Positions 56,915-64,000 of a DNA stretch of 64,000 nt are shown one piece after another. The DNA is from Rhizobiaceae bacterium. Lineage in GTDB: Bacteria > Pseudomonadota > Alphaproteobacteria > Rhizobiales > Rhizobiaceae. The first letter of the stretch is position 1, and each line of letters starts with the position of its first letter. The stretch covers positions 62,001 through 126,000 of the forward strand of contig JANQKQ010000042.1 of NCBI GenBank assembly GCA_028281105.1, in the 5' to 3' direction. Position numbers and translations under genes: made by a program. The notes under the pieces are model-generated. The model did no database searches, had not been told where the DNA came from, and saw only the letters and a list, made by a program, of their open reading frames with translations.

Positions 56915-57454
56915 ATGCCTTTTGAGACACATTATGAAGTCGCCGATGTGACAATGTTGAGTGAGTTCTTTGACACACTTGGAAAGGGCGACGTCGTGCG
57001 CGCAAAGCTGGCATCGTTCTCGACACCTCTATGGACAGTGGTACGCTCCAGGGTGCTGGCACTGGCTCGTCGGCAAATCGACGTGCGGTGCCTGTTTGCC
57101 CAGCAGGGTGACGCCAATGAAATTGAGACGGTTGAGAACCTTTTCTGTCAAGCCTATGGCGATGACAGTAACCAAGTGCTGCGCCTACGAAAGCTACAAG
57201 GCCGGCGGATTATGCGAACGGCGGAGACGATAACACTGAGCAACCGCTACTTGTGGTCTGGCGATACACTCACCAATGGCGAAGGTACCTGCACAGGTAA
57301 GCTAATTGCTGATCCAGAGACCGTGCATATGGCGGCCATGTCGATCGAGGCTGGCCGCCTGAATTCACGTCCTATTCGAGAAGCTGACAGCAGACCATGG
57401 TGGAGCTTTGCGATCCAGCCGGCCAGTACAGCAATGTTTGGACGTGGCGCGTAA
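56915..57454 (+). CDS. Hypothetical protein, island orphan
   Basis: A 179-residue soluble protein of no recognised family. It begins MPFETHYEVADVTMLSEFFDTL and has a conserved-looking centre, LWTVVRSRVLALARRQIDVRCLF and RLRKLQGRRIMRTAETITLSNRYLWSGD, followed by a less structured end. There is no ribosome site before ATG 56915 and no signal peptide. It lies 185 bp after the PBP operon in the same direction. The gene could be real or a remnant; amino-acid composition is protein-like throughout. Confidence 0.5.
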   Translation: MPFETHYEVADVTMLSEFFDTLGKGDVVRAKLASFSTPLWTVVRSRVLALARRQIDVRCLFAQQGDANEIETVENLFCQAYGDDSNQVLRLRKLQGRRIMRTAETITLSNRYLWSGDTLTNGEGTCTGKLIADPETVHMAAMSIEAGRLNSRPIREADSRPWWSFAIQPASTAMFGRGA

Positions 57455-58026
57455 ATTGGTTTCGTCAGATCAGCGAACAACCCCGCATCAGCGTATGGCG
57501 ACACGTTCGTCAGTAATTGATGCCGGGCAGGAGCCCTGATCCTCCTCCATTCTTTGATAGCGTTAGTTCAACCGGGTAAGCGACCGATTGCACGTTGGCG
57601 GTCGGGGTAGGATCAAATCCCTGGAATTTCGACAGAGTTGGATTCGCCGTGAAGTCCATGACTGTTTGCTGGAAACCCGGATTTCGGAAACAGTGACTCC
57701 GCAAGTACAAACGAATTATCTGGTTGGCCGTGCCTAATTGAAGCCAGACCAAGCCAATAACGAGGCTGCAATCCCGTGTCCGGCAGAGTAAGCTGCAGCT
57801 TCTAGGTTAATTCAAGTAGCCTGAAGAGGGACCGTTGTGTGATCGGGCATTTGATTCAGACCTAAACAAATACCAATGACGAGGCCTGCGTTCTGCCGCT
57901 GTAATGTCGATGGACTTGTTGGCTGCACCTATCGTGACAACGCTTTTTTGAGTACTCCTAGTTACACTCCCGTCCTGTTTGAAAGAGAAGCTCAAACCAC
58001 AACAAAGACCCGCTGGCTGTACCGAC
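57455..58026. other. 572-bp region with no supported gene
   Basis: Only short frames occur, the longest 80 codons on the minus strand (57510-57752), with no ribosome site or known motif. Two stretches, near 57760 and 57875, share a similar core (ccaata/gacgaggc) and may be diverged repeats. It is probably decayed island DNA between the orphan gene and the leftward ATPase gene. Confidence 0.45.
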
Positions 58027-59187
58027 CTAGCAGATGCGTGGTCGGGTTGTGCCTGTGCCGCGTAGCGTCCGGGCCGTAAACACCCGGCTCTGCACGCCGT
58101 CGATCATCAATTTCACGAACAGCTGGTAGTTGCCCAGGTTTACCAGGTCACATGGCTGGGGAACGTCCGCGCCGAGTTGCTTGGCCAAAATGGGCGCATC
58201 GGTGGCCCCCACTCGGAAGACCATCAGCGTTCCCACGTTTCCCAGAATAGCCTCCATTACGTCCGGCTCTAGCTGTGAGGTGAACTGGTTCGCCAACACC
58301 AACGCCAAGCCATGCTTGCGCATCTCCGAGAGCATGTCCGCGAACGCGGATGTGGTGAACGAATGGAACTCATCGATAAACAGCCCATAGGTCCGGCGCT
58401 CGGCTTCCGCGACATTCTGACGGCTGTAGGCGGCATGAGCCAAGCTAGAGACGACGAGACCGCCGAGGATGTTGGATACGTCGTCCCCCAGTCGTCCTTT
58501 GGCCAGATTGACGATGAGCACCTGGCCTTCATCCATGATTTGACGGAAGCGAAGCGGCCGCTCCGGTTCACAAACCGTCATTCTCACCACTGGATGCGCC
58601 AGGAACGCTCCCAACTTGTTGGCGATCGGAGCAACACCATCGATTGCGGTTTTGTAGTTCATCTTGGGGAACTCAACCGTCCAGAAGTGACGCACCTGCT
58701 GATCGGTGACCGTGGCCAGCACCTCCTTCCTGAAGTCCGACTGCAGGAACAGCGGTACAATATCCCGCAAGGTTGAACCGGGCCTAGATAGCAATGCCAA
58801 CAGTGAATATCGGAGTAGATGCTCCATTCGGGCACCCCAGGCATCCGACCACTGCTTCTTGAGGGTGTCAATCAGGCCGGAGGCCACCAGTGGCCGGTAT
58901 TTCTCGGAAACATAGGTGAGCGGATTGTATCCCAGCGGACAGGCTGGATCGGCCGCGTCCCAATAGACGCATTTGTCGCCGGCAACATCTGCGACTGCCC
59001 TCGCCAAATCGCCATGCGGATCAATCAGGCAGAAACCCCGGCCATGCCGAATTTCCTGCGCCGCCATGCTCAGCAACAGCGTGGATTTGCCCGTTCCGGT
59101 CTGCCCGACGATGTACTGGTGATATAGCCGGTCAGCCTGCTTGATGCCGAAGGGTTTGTGTGGTGCCCGACCGCGAGTGCGCCCCAT
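58027..59187 (-). CDS. VirD4/TraG/HerA-like P-loop ATPase
   Basis: About 386 residues. Walker A is GQTGTGKST near the N-terminus, followed by GFCLIDPHGD; Walker B is GLFIDEFHSF at about residue 273, and MRKHGLALVLANQFTSQL follows as in conjugative coupling proteins and their relatives with a TraM-recognition segment. It lacks the N-terminal membrane helices of true VirD4. ATG 59187 is used; GTG 59220 would overlap the recombinase stop by 7 bp. It is last in a leftward set with the small protein and serine recombinase. No other type IV secretion gene is in the window, so it may serve DNA transfer or segregation of the element. Confidence 0.82.
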   Translation of the reverse strand: MGRTRGRAPHKPFGIKQADRLYHQYIVGQTGTGKSTLLLSMAAQEIRHGRGFCLIDPHGDLARAVADVAGDKCVYWDAADPACPLGYNPLTYVSEKYRPLVASGLIDTLKKQWSDAWGARMEHLLRYSLLALLSRPGSTLRDIVPLFLQSDFRKEVLATVTDQQVRHFWTVEFPKMNYKTAIDGVAPIANKLGAFLAHPVVRMTVCEPERPLRFRQIMDEGQVLIVNLAKGRLGDDVSNILGGLVVSSLAHAAYSRQNVAEAERRTYGLFIDEFHSFTTSAFADMLSEMRKHGLALVLANQFTSQLEPDVMEAILGNVGTLMVFRVGATDAPILAKQLGADVPQPCDLVNLGNYQLFVKLMIDGVQSRVFTARTLRGTGTTRPRIC

Positions 59188-59213
59188 TATTATGAGCTGA
59201 GAACTTGGTCCAG

Positions 59214-60779
59214 TCACCACTGAATTCGATTAGCGTCATCGTTGTCGGCGAAAATCGATTCTAGCTCTTTGGCTTTGTCGGAAGAGGCAAGCCGCGCGAG
59301 CGTTTCAATGTGAGCCTCATGCGCCTCGGACGATCTTCGATTATTGGGCCGTCTATCTGCACAAGAAAGGACATCCACCGCGTTTTGGGTGTCTTGAAGC
59401 CAAATTGGTAGCTGTAAATCAACGTTTTTTGCCAACACCGATCGGTTCGAGGTGAAGAGTTCGGCAATTCTCCGCCGTTCGTCCGGATCAGCGGAATCGT
59501 AGTGCTCTGCAAGGCTTTTTACGCGTTCGAGAAATCGCTCGACCTTCGCCGGGCATGCGCGCTTCCTTCGCCCCTCCTCCAATTTCTTTTGTAGCTGCTT
59601 TTGCTCCAGAAGCAGCTTCTCCCTGCGGGCGTTGTAGGTTTCTTTGCTGATTGTGTCGTCAAGCAACAGATCGGTGAGTTTCTCAATGCGGCTGTCTATT
59701 TGAGCTAGCTGCAAAGTGTAGGTACGCGAGCTGGTGGCTTGTTGGCCGCTCGCACCCCACTGCCGCACAGCGTCTTCAATCGCGGCGATGTGCTCGGCAC
59801 TGAATTTAACGCCGAACAGTTTCGAGGAGATTTTTTCCTCCAAGCGCTCCTCGCGGACACAGTTGCGAGGGCAATCCTGAGCCTGACAGCGGTAGTAGAC
59901 ATATCCCTTTTGCTTCTCGGGGATCATTGCGCGCTGACACGACCCGCAGCGAAACAAACCTCTGTAGGTGAGGTTGTGACAGGTGACTTTCTTGTTGTAT
60001 TTGCCGGCCAGAGTGTCCTGAACGGACTGAAACAGGGCTACTGATATCAGTGGTTCGTGCTTGCCCCGATATACCGCGCCGGTTCTCCTGATCTTGATGA
60101 TGCCGGTGTAGAAGGGGTTCTTGAGAATTTTCTCCAAGCAACCCTTGGAGATGGGTTTGCCGTTGTGGTTGCGAAGACCACGGCGATTTATTTCGGTCAG
60201 CAGCGAGCGAATAGAATACTGACCGCTGGCATACAGCTCAAACGCAAGGCTCACCAAAGGTGCCCGCGCGGGATCGAGGGTCTTTAGTCTTCCCTTGCCG
60301 TTGTTCAAGTAACCAATTGGTGCCTTGAACGGATAGAACCCTCTCTTAAGGAGCCCCTCCTGCCCCTTGCGAATTTCCGCCCGGAGATTACGACAGTAGT
60401 CCTCCGCAACTACCATCTGCACATTGGCAGCCAACCGCCCGCTTCGGGAGCTGAAGTCCAGGCCTTCACCTGCAAAGTGAACGGCAACTCCAGCATCAGC
60501 CAGTTTACTGAGCCAACCCCAGTCAAAGTAATTTCGTGCTGACCGATCTATTTTGTGAACCACCACACCTTCGGCCTTTCCACGACGCAGCTGCCTAAGC
60601 ATCTCGTCGAAGACTGGCCGCCCGGTCTCGGCAGCGGTTGCCGATTCAGAAAACCAGTGCGTTATTTTGATGTCGTTGTTGGCGGCAAAAGTCTGGATGA
60701 AATCTCGCTGCGCATCGAGAGACATTCCTTGTTCCTGCTTCTTGCTGGAGACGCGCACATAGCCAAAACATTGTTTCAT
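59214..60779 (-). CDS. Large serine recombinase
   Basis: A 521-residue site-specific recombinase. The catalytic serine is in GYVRVSSKKQEQGMSLDAQ at residues ~6-24, and the resolvase core continues with VVHKIDRSARN. The recombinase domain (GYLNNGKGRLKTLDPARAPLV, ~157-265) is followed by a zinc-ribbon (RCGSCQRAM, then YRCQAQDCPRNC, ~278-308) and a coiled-coil (about 350-420). It is complete. Its start overlaps the stop of a small upstream gene by 4 bp. A second recombinase inside a tyrosine-integrase island points to nested elements. Confidence 0.93.
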   Translation of the reverse strand: MKQCFGYVRVSSKKQEQGMSLDAQRDFIQTFAANNDIKITHWFSESATAAETGRPVFDEMLRQLRRGKAEGVVVHKIDRSARNYFDWGWLSKLADAGVAVHFAGEGLDFSSRSGRLAANVQMVVAEDYCRNLRAEIRKGQEGLLKRGFYPFKAPIGYLNNGKGRLKTLDPARAPLVSLAFELYASGQYSIRSLLTEINRRGLRNHNGKPISKGCLEKILKNPFYTGIIKIRRTGAVYRGKHEPLISVALFQSVQDTLAGKYNKKVTCHNLTYRGLFRCGSCQRAMIPEKQKGYVYYRCQAQDCPRNCVREERLEEKISSKLFGVKFSAEHIAAIEDAVRQWGASGQQATSSRTYTLQLAQIDSRIEKLTDLLLDDTISKETYNARREKLLLEQKQLQKKLEEGRRKRACPAKVERFLERVKSLAEHYDSADPDERRRIAELFTSNRSVLAKNVDLQLPIWLQDTQNAVDVLSCADRRPNNRRSSEAHEAHIETLARLASSDKAKELESIFADNDDANRIQW

Positions 60780-60964
60780 ATATAATTTTGATTATCTGGA
60801 TAATCCTCGGACTCTACCACATCGTGGTTTTCTCGCGAGTCCGGCTCCTCTTCCCAATCAGGCCAGGGCCATTCGCCGGTGGCTTCCATTCGCTCATAAA
60901 GGCGCCGGCAGTGCGCTAGATAGCGCTCCAACTCCGGCGGCAGGTGTTGGTTGTGGTTTGACAT
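60776..60964 (-). CDS. Small acidic protein upstream of the serine recombinase
   Basis: Sixty-two residues, rich in acidic and aromatic residues (HLPPELERYLAHCRRLYERM, then EWPWPDWEEE). It has no recognised domain. The 4-bp stop/start overlap with the recombinase gene shows translational coupling and supports it as a real gene; a role as recombination partner or directionality factor is possible but unproven. Confidence 0.65.
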   Translation of the reverse strand: MSNHNQHLPPELERYLAHCRRLYERMEATGEWPWPDWEEEPDSRENHDVVESEDYPDNQNYI

Positions 60965-61102
60965 AGGCGGTCAGTGTATCTGGCCGTCGGGGTTGGCTGT
61001 AGACTGCTCGGGGTGCGCCAGGCTCACGCGGGACGATCTAGCATCGGGGTGCGGATCGCGTAGACTTGGCTTTGCATAATCGACCGACGGGAAGGAATAC
61101 CT

Positions 61103-61177
61103 ACCGGGTTGGTCTCCTGGGCGGCGGAGGGGTTCACCCCTCCGCCACGCTCGGCCGCCACAGGAGGCCAACCCGGT
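61103..61177. repeat. Nested inverted repeats between the divergent recombinase set and XRE gene
   Basis: Outer arms of 17 bp (61103-61119, ACCGGGTTGGTCTCCTG, and 61161-61177) are complementary except for one G:T. Inside is a perfect 10-bp stem, GGCGGAGGGG / CCCCTCCGCC (61123-61146), with loop TTCA. The 328-bp gap (60965-61292) also holds promoters for both directions. The structure could be a recombination site, a replication or transfer origin, an RNA, or a terminator pair; nothing in it decides which. Confidence 0.75.
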
Positions 61178-61292
61178 GGTGGGTTCATTATTCTCTTAGG
61201 CAAAGGTGAGTAGACTGCACGCCGGACGGTCTATAGCGGGCTGCGTAAAGCCGATAGGCTACCGTTCGTTATTCGCATAAGCACAACGTACT

Positions 61293-61637
61293 ATGTCCAA
61301 CGCGTTCGCGCTCGACCTGAAAGTGGCCCGCCGCAAGTCAGGTCTGACGCAGTCCGACTGCGCGCATTTATTAGGATCACACCGGAGCAAGTTCAGCCAT
61401 TTGGAGCTGGGCAAACAACCGCCGACGGCGGTCGATATTGCCATGCTGTCACTCATCTACGGCCGCACGTATGACACGCTTTGCCGGGCGGTGTTTGAAG
61501 ACGCTGCCCGCGAATTAGGAGAGCGGCTGGTGACGCTGCCGATGCCGCGCCGGAATTGGCTCGGTCATTTCAACCGCGCCAACTCCCTCGACAATCTCTC
61601 AGCCAGAATACAAGCACTCACCGCCGTACGCATATGA
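61293..61637 (+). CDS. XRE-family helix-turn-helix regulator
   Basis: A 114-residue protein with an N-terminal Cro/CI-type helix-turn-helix (LKVARRKSGLTQSDCAHLLGSHRSKFSHLELGK, about residues 9-41) and a C-terminal helical tail (FEDAARELGERL). It overlaps the next gene by 4 bp. It probably regulates the island genes nearby, being divergent from the recombinase set. Confidence 0.85.
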   Translation: MSNAFALDLKVARRKSGLTQSDCAHLLGSHRSKFSHLELGKQPPTAVDIAMLSLIYGRTYDTLCRAVFEDAARELGERLVTLPMPRRNWLGHFNRANSLDNLSARIQALTAVRI

Positions 61638-62095
61638 GGCCGCAGACCATTCTGGCGCTGGCGGCTTCGTCCGGTCGGGTCGGTTATGTCTATTTTGAAC
61701 GCCGGCAACCGATGGACTGGGCACTGTCCCGAAAGGCCAGCCGCTCGCCAGCAGAGGCGGCCGCGTTTGCCAAAGACTGCATCACCAAACACCGGCCTGA
61801 CGTGGTGATTACCGAGAAGATCACCAAGCGCTCCCGCAAGGGCGAAGCCACTCGTTGGCTCATTGAAGCGATGGCCCGTGAAGCGGCCAACCATGAACCG
61901 TATGACATCAGCATCGAGCGTGGCCAGCACTTCGCCAACAAATATGAGGAAGCTGAAACCTACGCTGATCGCTTTCCGCAGTTGGAACCGCTGGTACCGA
62001 GGAAGCGAAGGCTATGGGATGTCGAACCACCCCGCACTACCTACTTTGAGGCGGTGGCGCTGGCGCTCGCATTAATCGACAAACCGGAAGGCTAA
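61634..62095 (+). CDS. RuvC/RNase-H-fold nuclease-like protein
   Basis: A 153-residue protein, start ATG 61634 overlapping the XRE stop. The opening ILALAASSGRVGYVYFE and later PDVVITEKITKRS follow the strand pattern of RuvC-type resolvases (ILALDPS...GYAV..., then DVVVIE), but the first catalytic aspartate is replaced by alanine at ALAAS. The glutamate of the second motif is kept. A histidine/arginine-rich end (RLWDVEPPRTTYFEAVALALALID) resembles the C-terminal acidic helix position. Either a divergent resolvase or an inactive fold; family call made by eye. Confidence 0.5.
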   Translation: MRPQTILALAASSGRVGYVYFERRQPMDWALSRKASRSPAEAAAFAKDCITKHRPDVVITEKITKRSRKGEATRWLIEAMAREAANHEPYDISIERGQHFANKYEEAETYADRFPQLEPLVPRKRRLWDVEPPRTTYFEAVALALALIDKPEG

Positions 62096-62294
62096 ATCAG
62101 CAGGAAGCCTGCTTTTCGGAGCCGCTGTAAGTGGGCGATCAAGCCGGTACTGGCCGGAAGTGGCACCGCTGGGCCGGAGCGAAGCGGCGGACGGCAAAGC
62201 CGTTGTCACGACTGGGCAGGCCGGTTAGCCCTCAAACCGCAGCGGCCTCAAGGCAGGTTCCCCGGCTCTGCTTATTGGTGAGCTAAAGATAACC

Positions 62295-62318
62295 AATCCC
62301 GGCGTACGCGCCGGGATT
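62295..62318 (+). terminator. Hairpin upstream of the RadC-like gene
   Basis: Perfect 10-bp stem AATCCCGGCG / CGCCGGGATT with loop TACG, followed by TTCTGCT. It lies 200 bp after the RuvC-like stop and 38 bp before the RadC-like ATG. It could end the XRE-RuvC transcript. The 260-bp gap is otherwise GC-rich and repetitive (GCCGG/CCGGC), so a structured RNA is possible. Confidence 0.55.
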
Positions 62319-62356
62319 TCTGCTCCAAGGGAAGCCATCATGGTACAATTATCCCC

Positions 62357-62872
62357 ATGCCAAAAAAGCACGGCTATCTGCTCGAACTCCAGGTCAGTTT
62401 CAAGGAGAGCGAGTACCAGAACATATTGCGTGAGCAGGTGCGCGAACCGGAACAGCTATATCGGGTGTTCAAGTCGCTCGAAGACGAAACCCAGGAAAAG
62501 CTCATCGGCGTTTATGTCAGCCGCCAGCTCGACGATCCCTTCTATCGTCTTTTGAGCCTCGGCAGCGACAACGCGGCACTCTGCGACTACCGCTACCTAT
62601 TCCAGCTGGCTTACCTGACCCAGGCTCACGCCTTTGCCCTGATCCACAATCATCCCAGCGGTGATCCCAGTCCGTCTGATGCGGATAAGAGCGTCATGAA
62701 GGAAATCCAGGATCAATGCGACGTTCTGGGTTTCCAGTTCCTCGATTTCATGATCATTGGTCGCGACGGGTATTGGAGCCTCTACGAAGACCTGGGCAAG
62801 CTCTACCAGATAGCCGAGGCTTTCCGAGAGCATCATAGTGGCGAAAACAATGAACAAAGCGGAGTGGTGTAG
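62357..62872 (+). CDS. RadC-like JAMM-domain protein
   Basis: A 171-residue protein with the RadC/JAB metalloprotease-like motif HNHPSGDPSPSDAD (about 96-109), preceded by ALCDYRYLFQLAYLTQAHAFALI. It is shorter than chromosomal RadC, lacking the N-terminal helix-hairpin-helix region, as usual for the mobile-element version. Such genes are common on plasmids and integrative elements; the biological role is not settled. Confidence 0.88.
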   Translation: MPKKHGYLLELQVSFKESEYQNILREQVREPEQLYRVFKSLEDETQEKLIGVYVSRQLDDPFYRLLSLGSDNAALCDYRYLFQLAYLTQAHAFALIHNHPSGDPSPSDADKSVMKEIQDQCDVLGFQFLDFMIIGRDGYWSLYEDLGKLYQIAEAFREHHSGENNEQSGVV

Positions 62873-62920
62873 CCGGGGCTGATAGACAGGCAGCGAGCGT
62901 CAACGTCGCCCCGCACCATC

Positions 62921-63715
62921 CTAAGTGACGACTTTCAGTTTTAGATTGGGAATGCCCCAGTGGTGCTTAAAGGCACCCGAGCGGATGAGCGCATCATAGG
63001 CTGCGTATTTCAGCGCGGTGCTGGAGCGGCGTGATGTCCGACGACCCGACGGACTGGTGCGCTCGCACTCCAAGGCCCAGAAGCGATAGCGTTTCTCCCC
63101 ATCGATCAGATACTCGATGCCGTAGAGACCATCGGGGATGATGTGAGTGTCGAAGCGGGAGCGGATGTCGGGAAAGTCTCGACTCGGCTTGATGGTCACA
63201 GGCACCCTCAGAGGATTGGCAGCTTGCTGCGTGTGCTCCGGCGCACGGGCCAGTATCTCGTCAACCGACACGAAACGCTGGTCCGGCTCCGCCAGCGTTT
63301 CCAACTCAACGGACGCCAAGGCGTCGACTATCATCATGGCATGCGGAAACTGAGTGCAATGACCGGATCGCCGAGACAGCGTGGTTGCGCGGGGCGGCAG
63401 TTCGCCTCGGCCTCGCAGGTGCTCGATGCCAGTTTTGGAGATTTCGTAGATAAGCGGTGTGCAACGCGCGTCAAAACGATCCCACTGCCGAGCCGGTCGA
63501 TTGATCAGGCCGGCTTCGTGGAACAAGTTACCCAGGCGCTCTACGAAGCGTTTCTTGGAATGCGGTTGCAGGAATGCCACCAGTTGAGGCTGGCGCAGGT
63601 ATCGATACCGGTAGAGTTGGCGGAGGATTTCTGTGTCGCGGTCAGTGAGCACGATCCGCTTGCCGGTTCGAGTACGGGTAAAGCGTGAGCGGCGGCCGAG
63701 AGCGTCTGTTGGCAT
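62921..63715 (-). CDS. Replication-relaxation family protein
   Basis: A 264-residue protein with the N-terminal winged-helix of the plasmid replication-relaxation family (TDRDTEILRQLYRYRYLRQPQLVAFL, then KRFVERLGNLFHEAGLINR) and the family's later FPHAMMIVDALASVEL and YRFWALECERT. These proteins are thought to help plasmid or ICE replication. It converges on the RadC-like gene. Confidence 0.85.
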   Translation of the reverse strand: MPTDALGRRSRFTRTRTGKRIVLTDRDTEILRQLYRYRYLRQPQLVAFLQPHSKKRFVERLGNLFHEAGLINRPARQWDRFDARCTPLIYEISKTGIEHLRGRGELPPRATTLSRRSGHCTQFPHAMMIVDALASVELETLAEPDQRFVSVDEILARAPEHTQQAANPLRVPVTIKPSRDFPDIRSRFDTHIIPDGLYGIEYLIDGEKRYRFWALECERTSPSGRRTSRRSSTALKYAAYDALIRSGAFKHHWGIPNLKLKVVT

Positions 63716-63938
63716 GAAGCCGACCTAGCGGCAATCAGCCCAACCGTCACCGGTTGCTATGAGCCGTTTTGCGGCGAAGTGTAATTCAATGGTCGCCGGT
63801 GAGTAGTTGAAATAATTGCCGAATATGGAGTGATGAAACAAAACGTGATGTGTGCTCCTGGTGCTCCAAAAGCCGCCACGGGCGTCCACTGACATCCATG
63901 TGGTCACGTTTACCTGCTCTCATAGATGCATAGTTTGC

Positions 63939-63962
63939 GTGTTCTCTTGCAACGGAGAACAC
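63939..63962 (+). promoter_or_regulatory. Palindrome overlapping the ribosome site of the MT-A70 gene
   Basis: Perfect 8-bp arms GTGTTCTC and GAGAACAC with an 8-nt spacer. The right arm contains the GGAG ribosome site (63954-63957) of the next gene, whose ATG is at 63964. It may be an operator for an XRE-type repressor, or in RNA a hairpin that hides the ribosome site. Confidence 0.6.
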
Positions 63963-63963
63963 G

Positions 63964-64000
63964 ATGAAAAAATACAACATCATCTACGCCGATCCGCCGT
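63964..64000 (+). CDS. Start of an MT-A70-family adenine methyltransferase (truncated by window)
   Basis: Only 12 codons are seen: MKKYNIIYADPP, the N-terminal signature of MT-A70 methyltransferases, where DPP is the start of the DPPW catalytic motif. A GGAG lies 6 nt before the ATG. It is probably an N6-adenine methyltransferase of mobile elements; the rest lies outside the window. Confidence 0.75.
   Translation, partial: MKKYNIIYADPP

Larger units (their letters stand above)
45832..64000. mobile_element. Genomic island integrated at tRNA-Phe (right end beyond window)
   Basis: It begins directly after tRNA-Phe with a P4-type integrase, and all following genes are mobile, defence-like or unfamiliar. 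Base composition falls visibly between about 47.2 and 51.3 kb, and coding density becomes uneven. A second recombination module (serine recombinase, 59.2-60.8 kb) suggests a composite island. I did not find a second copy of the tRNA 3' end within the window, so the right limit is unknown. Confidence 0.8.

Noticed and set aside
57510-57752. 80-codon minus-strand frame
   Set aside because: Protein-like end (LSKNGGGSGLLPGIN) but no start signal, no homologue recalled, and flanked by broken frames.
58027-60779. Conjugation (type IV secretion) locus
   Set aside because: Only a coupling-type ATPase is present; no relaxase, VirB or pilus gene is visible in the window.
47186-64000. CRISPR array or restriction-modification operon in the island
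   Set aside because: No regularly spaced direct repeats were seen, and the only methyltransferase is a truncated MT-A70 start without a nuclease partner.

Overview
The window looks like chromosomal DNA of an alphaproteobacterium, probably of the Hyphomicrobiales (Rhizobiales). The first ~45.8 kb is GC-rich, with long antisense shadow reading frames and many genes of rhizobial type: a FrcA-like sugar ABC ATPase, a DUF1045 phosphonate protein, an OpuA/ProU-type betaine importer, a tripartite tricarboxylate transporter and a GntR-FCD catabolic cluster. The genus cannot be fixed from sequence reading alone.

Backbone, left to right. 0-0.5 kb: tail of a FrcA-like ATPase. 0.6-2.7 kb: an ECF42-type sigma factor with its DGPF/YCII partner and a VOC protein. 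2.8-5.5 kb: a phosphonate remnant (a broken phnC start, phnN, a DUF1045 gene on the other strand, phnM). 5.5-10.9 kb: an APC permease, a phosphoribosyltransferase, a LonH-like protease and a stress-protein-like partner. 10.9-15.4 kb: a HlyD/FtsX-permease/ATPase export operon. 15.6-19.3 kb: a five-PAS hybrid histidine kinase with two receiver domains. 19.3-29.4 kb: a probable methylated-amine locus (DegT-type aminotransferase, dimethylglycine/sarcosine-dehydrogenase-like protein, MttB-family methyltransferase, LysR regulator, betaine ABC importer). 29.8-37.0 kb: a LacI regulator divergent from tctCBA, a sulfatase and two SDR dehydrogenases. 37.0-43.7 kb: kynA-kynU for tryptophan breakdown, then an FAD oxidoreductase, aldehyde dehydrogenase and DHDPS-family lyase/deaminase under a GntR regulator. 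43.9-45.0 kb: a short LuxR-type regulator, a SnoaL-like protein and a DUF1801 protein.

At 45756-45831 lies a tRNA-Phe (anticodon GAA), followed directly by a P4-type tyrosine integrase. From there to the window end the DNA reads as a genomic island: base composition drops sharply at 47.2-51.3 kb and most genes are unfamiliar or mobile. Cargo includes (a) a SLATT/DUF4231 two-helix membrane protein plus a TIR-domain protein, followed by an SPFH-like membrane protein; this is a strong candidate anti-phage cell-suicide module. It also includes (b) a tightly overlapped three-gene operon encoding a complete-looking class A penicillin-binding protein and two multi-pass coiled-coil membrane proteins of unknown family. 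The right part carries a VirD4/HerA-like ATPase, a large serine recombinase with a small upstream protein, a nested hairpin region, an XRE regulator, a RuvC-fold nuclease-like protein, a RadC-like JAMM protein, a replication-relaxation protein and the start of an MT-A70 methyltransferase. The island's right end was not found in the window.

The best candidates for a new system are the PBP plus two-membrane-protein operon (51.3-56.7 kb) and the SLATT-TIR(-SPFH) cluster (47.3-50.9 kb).
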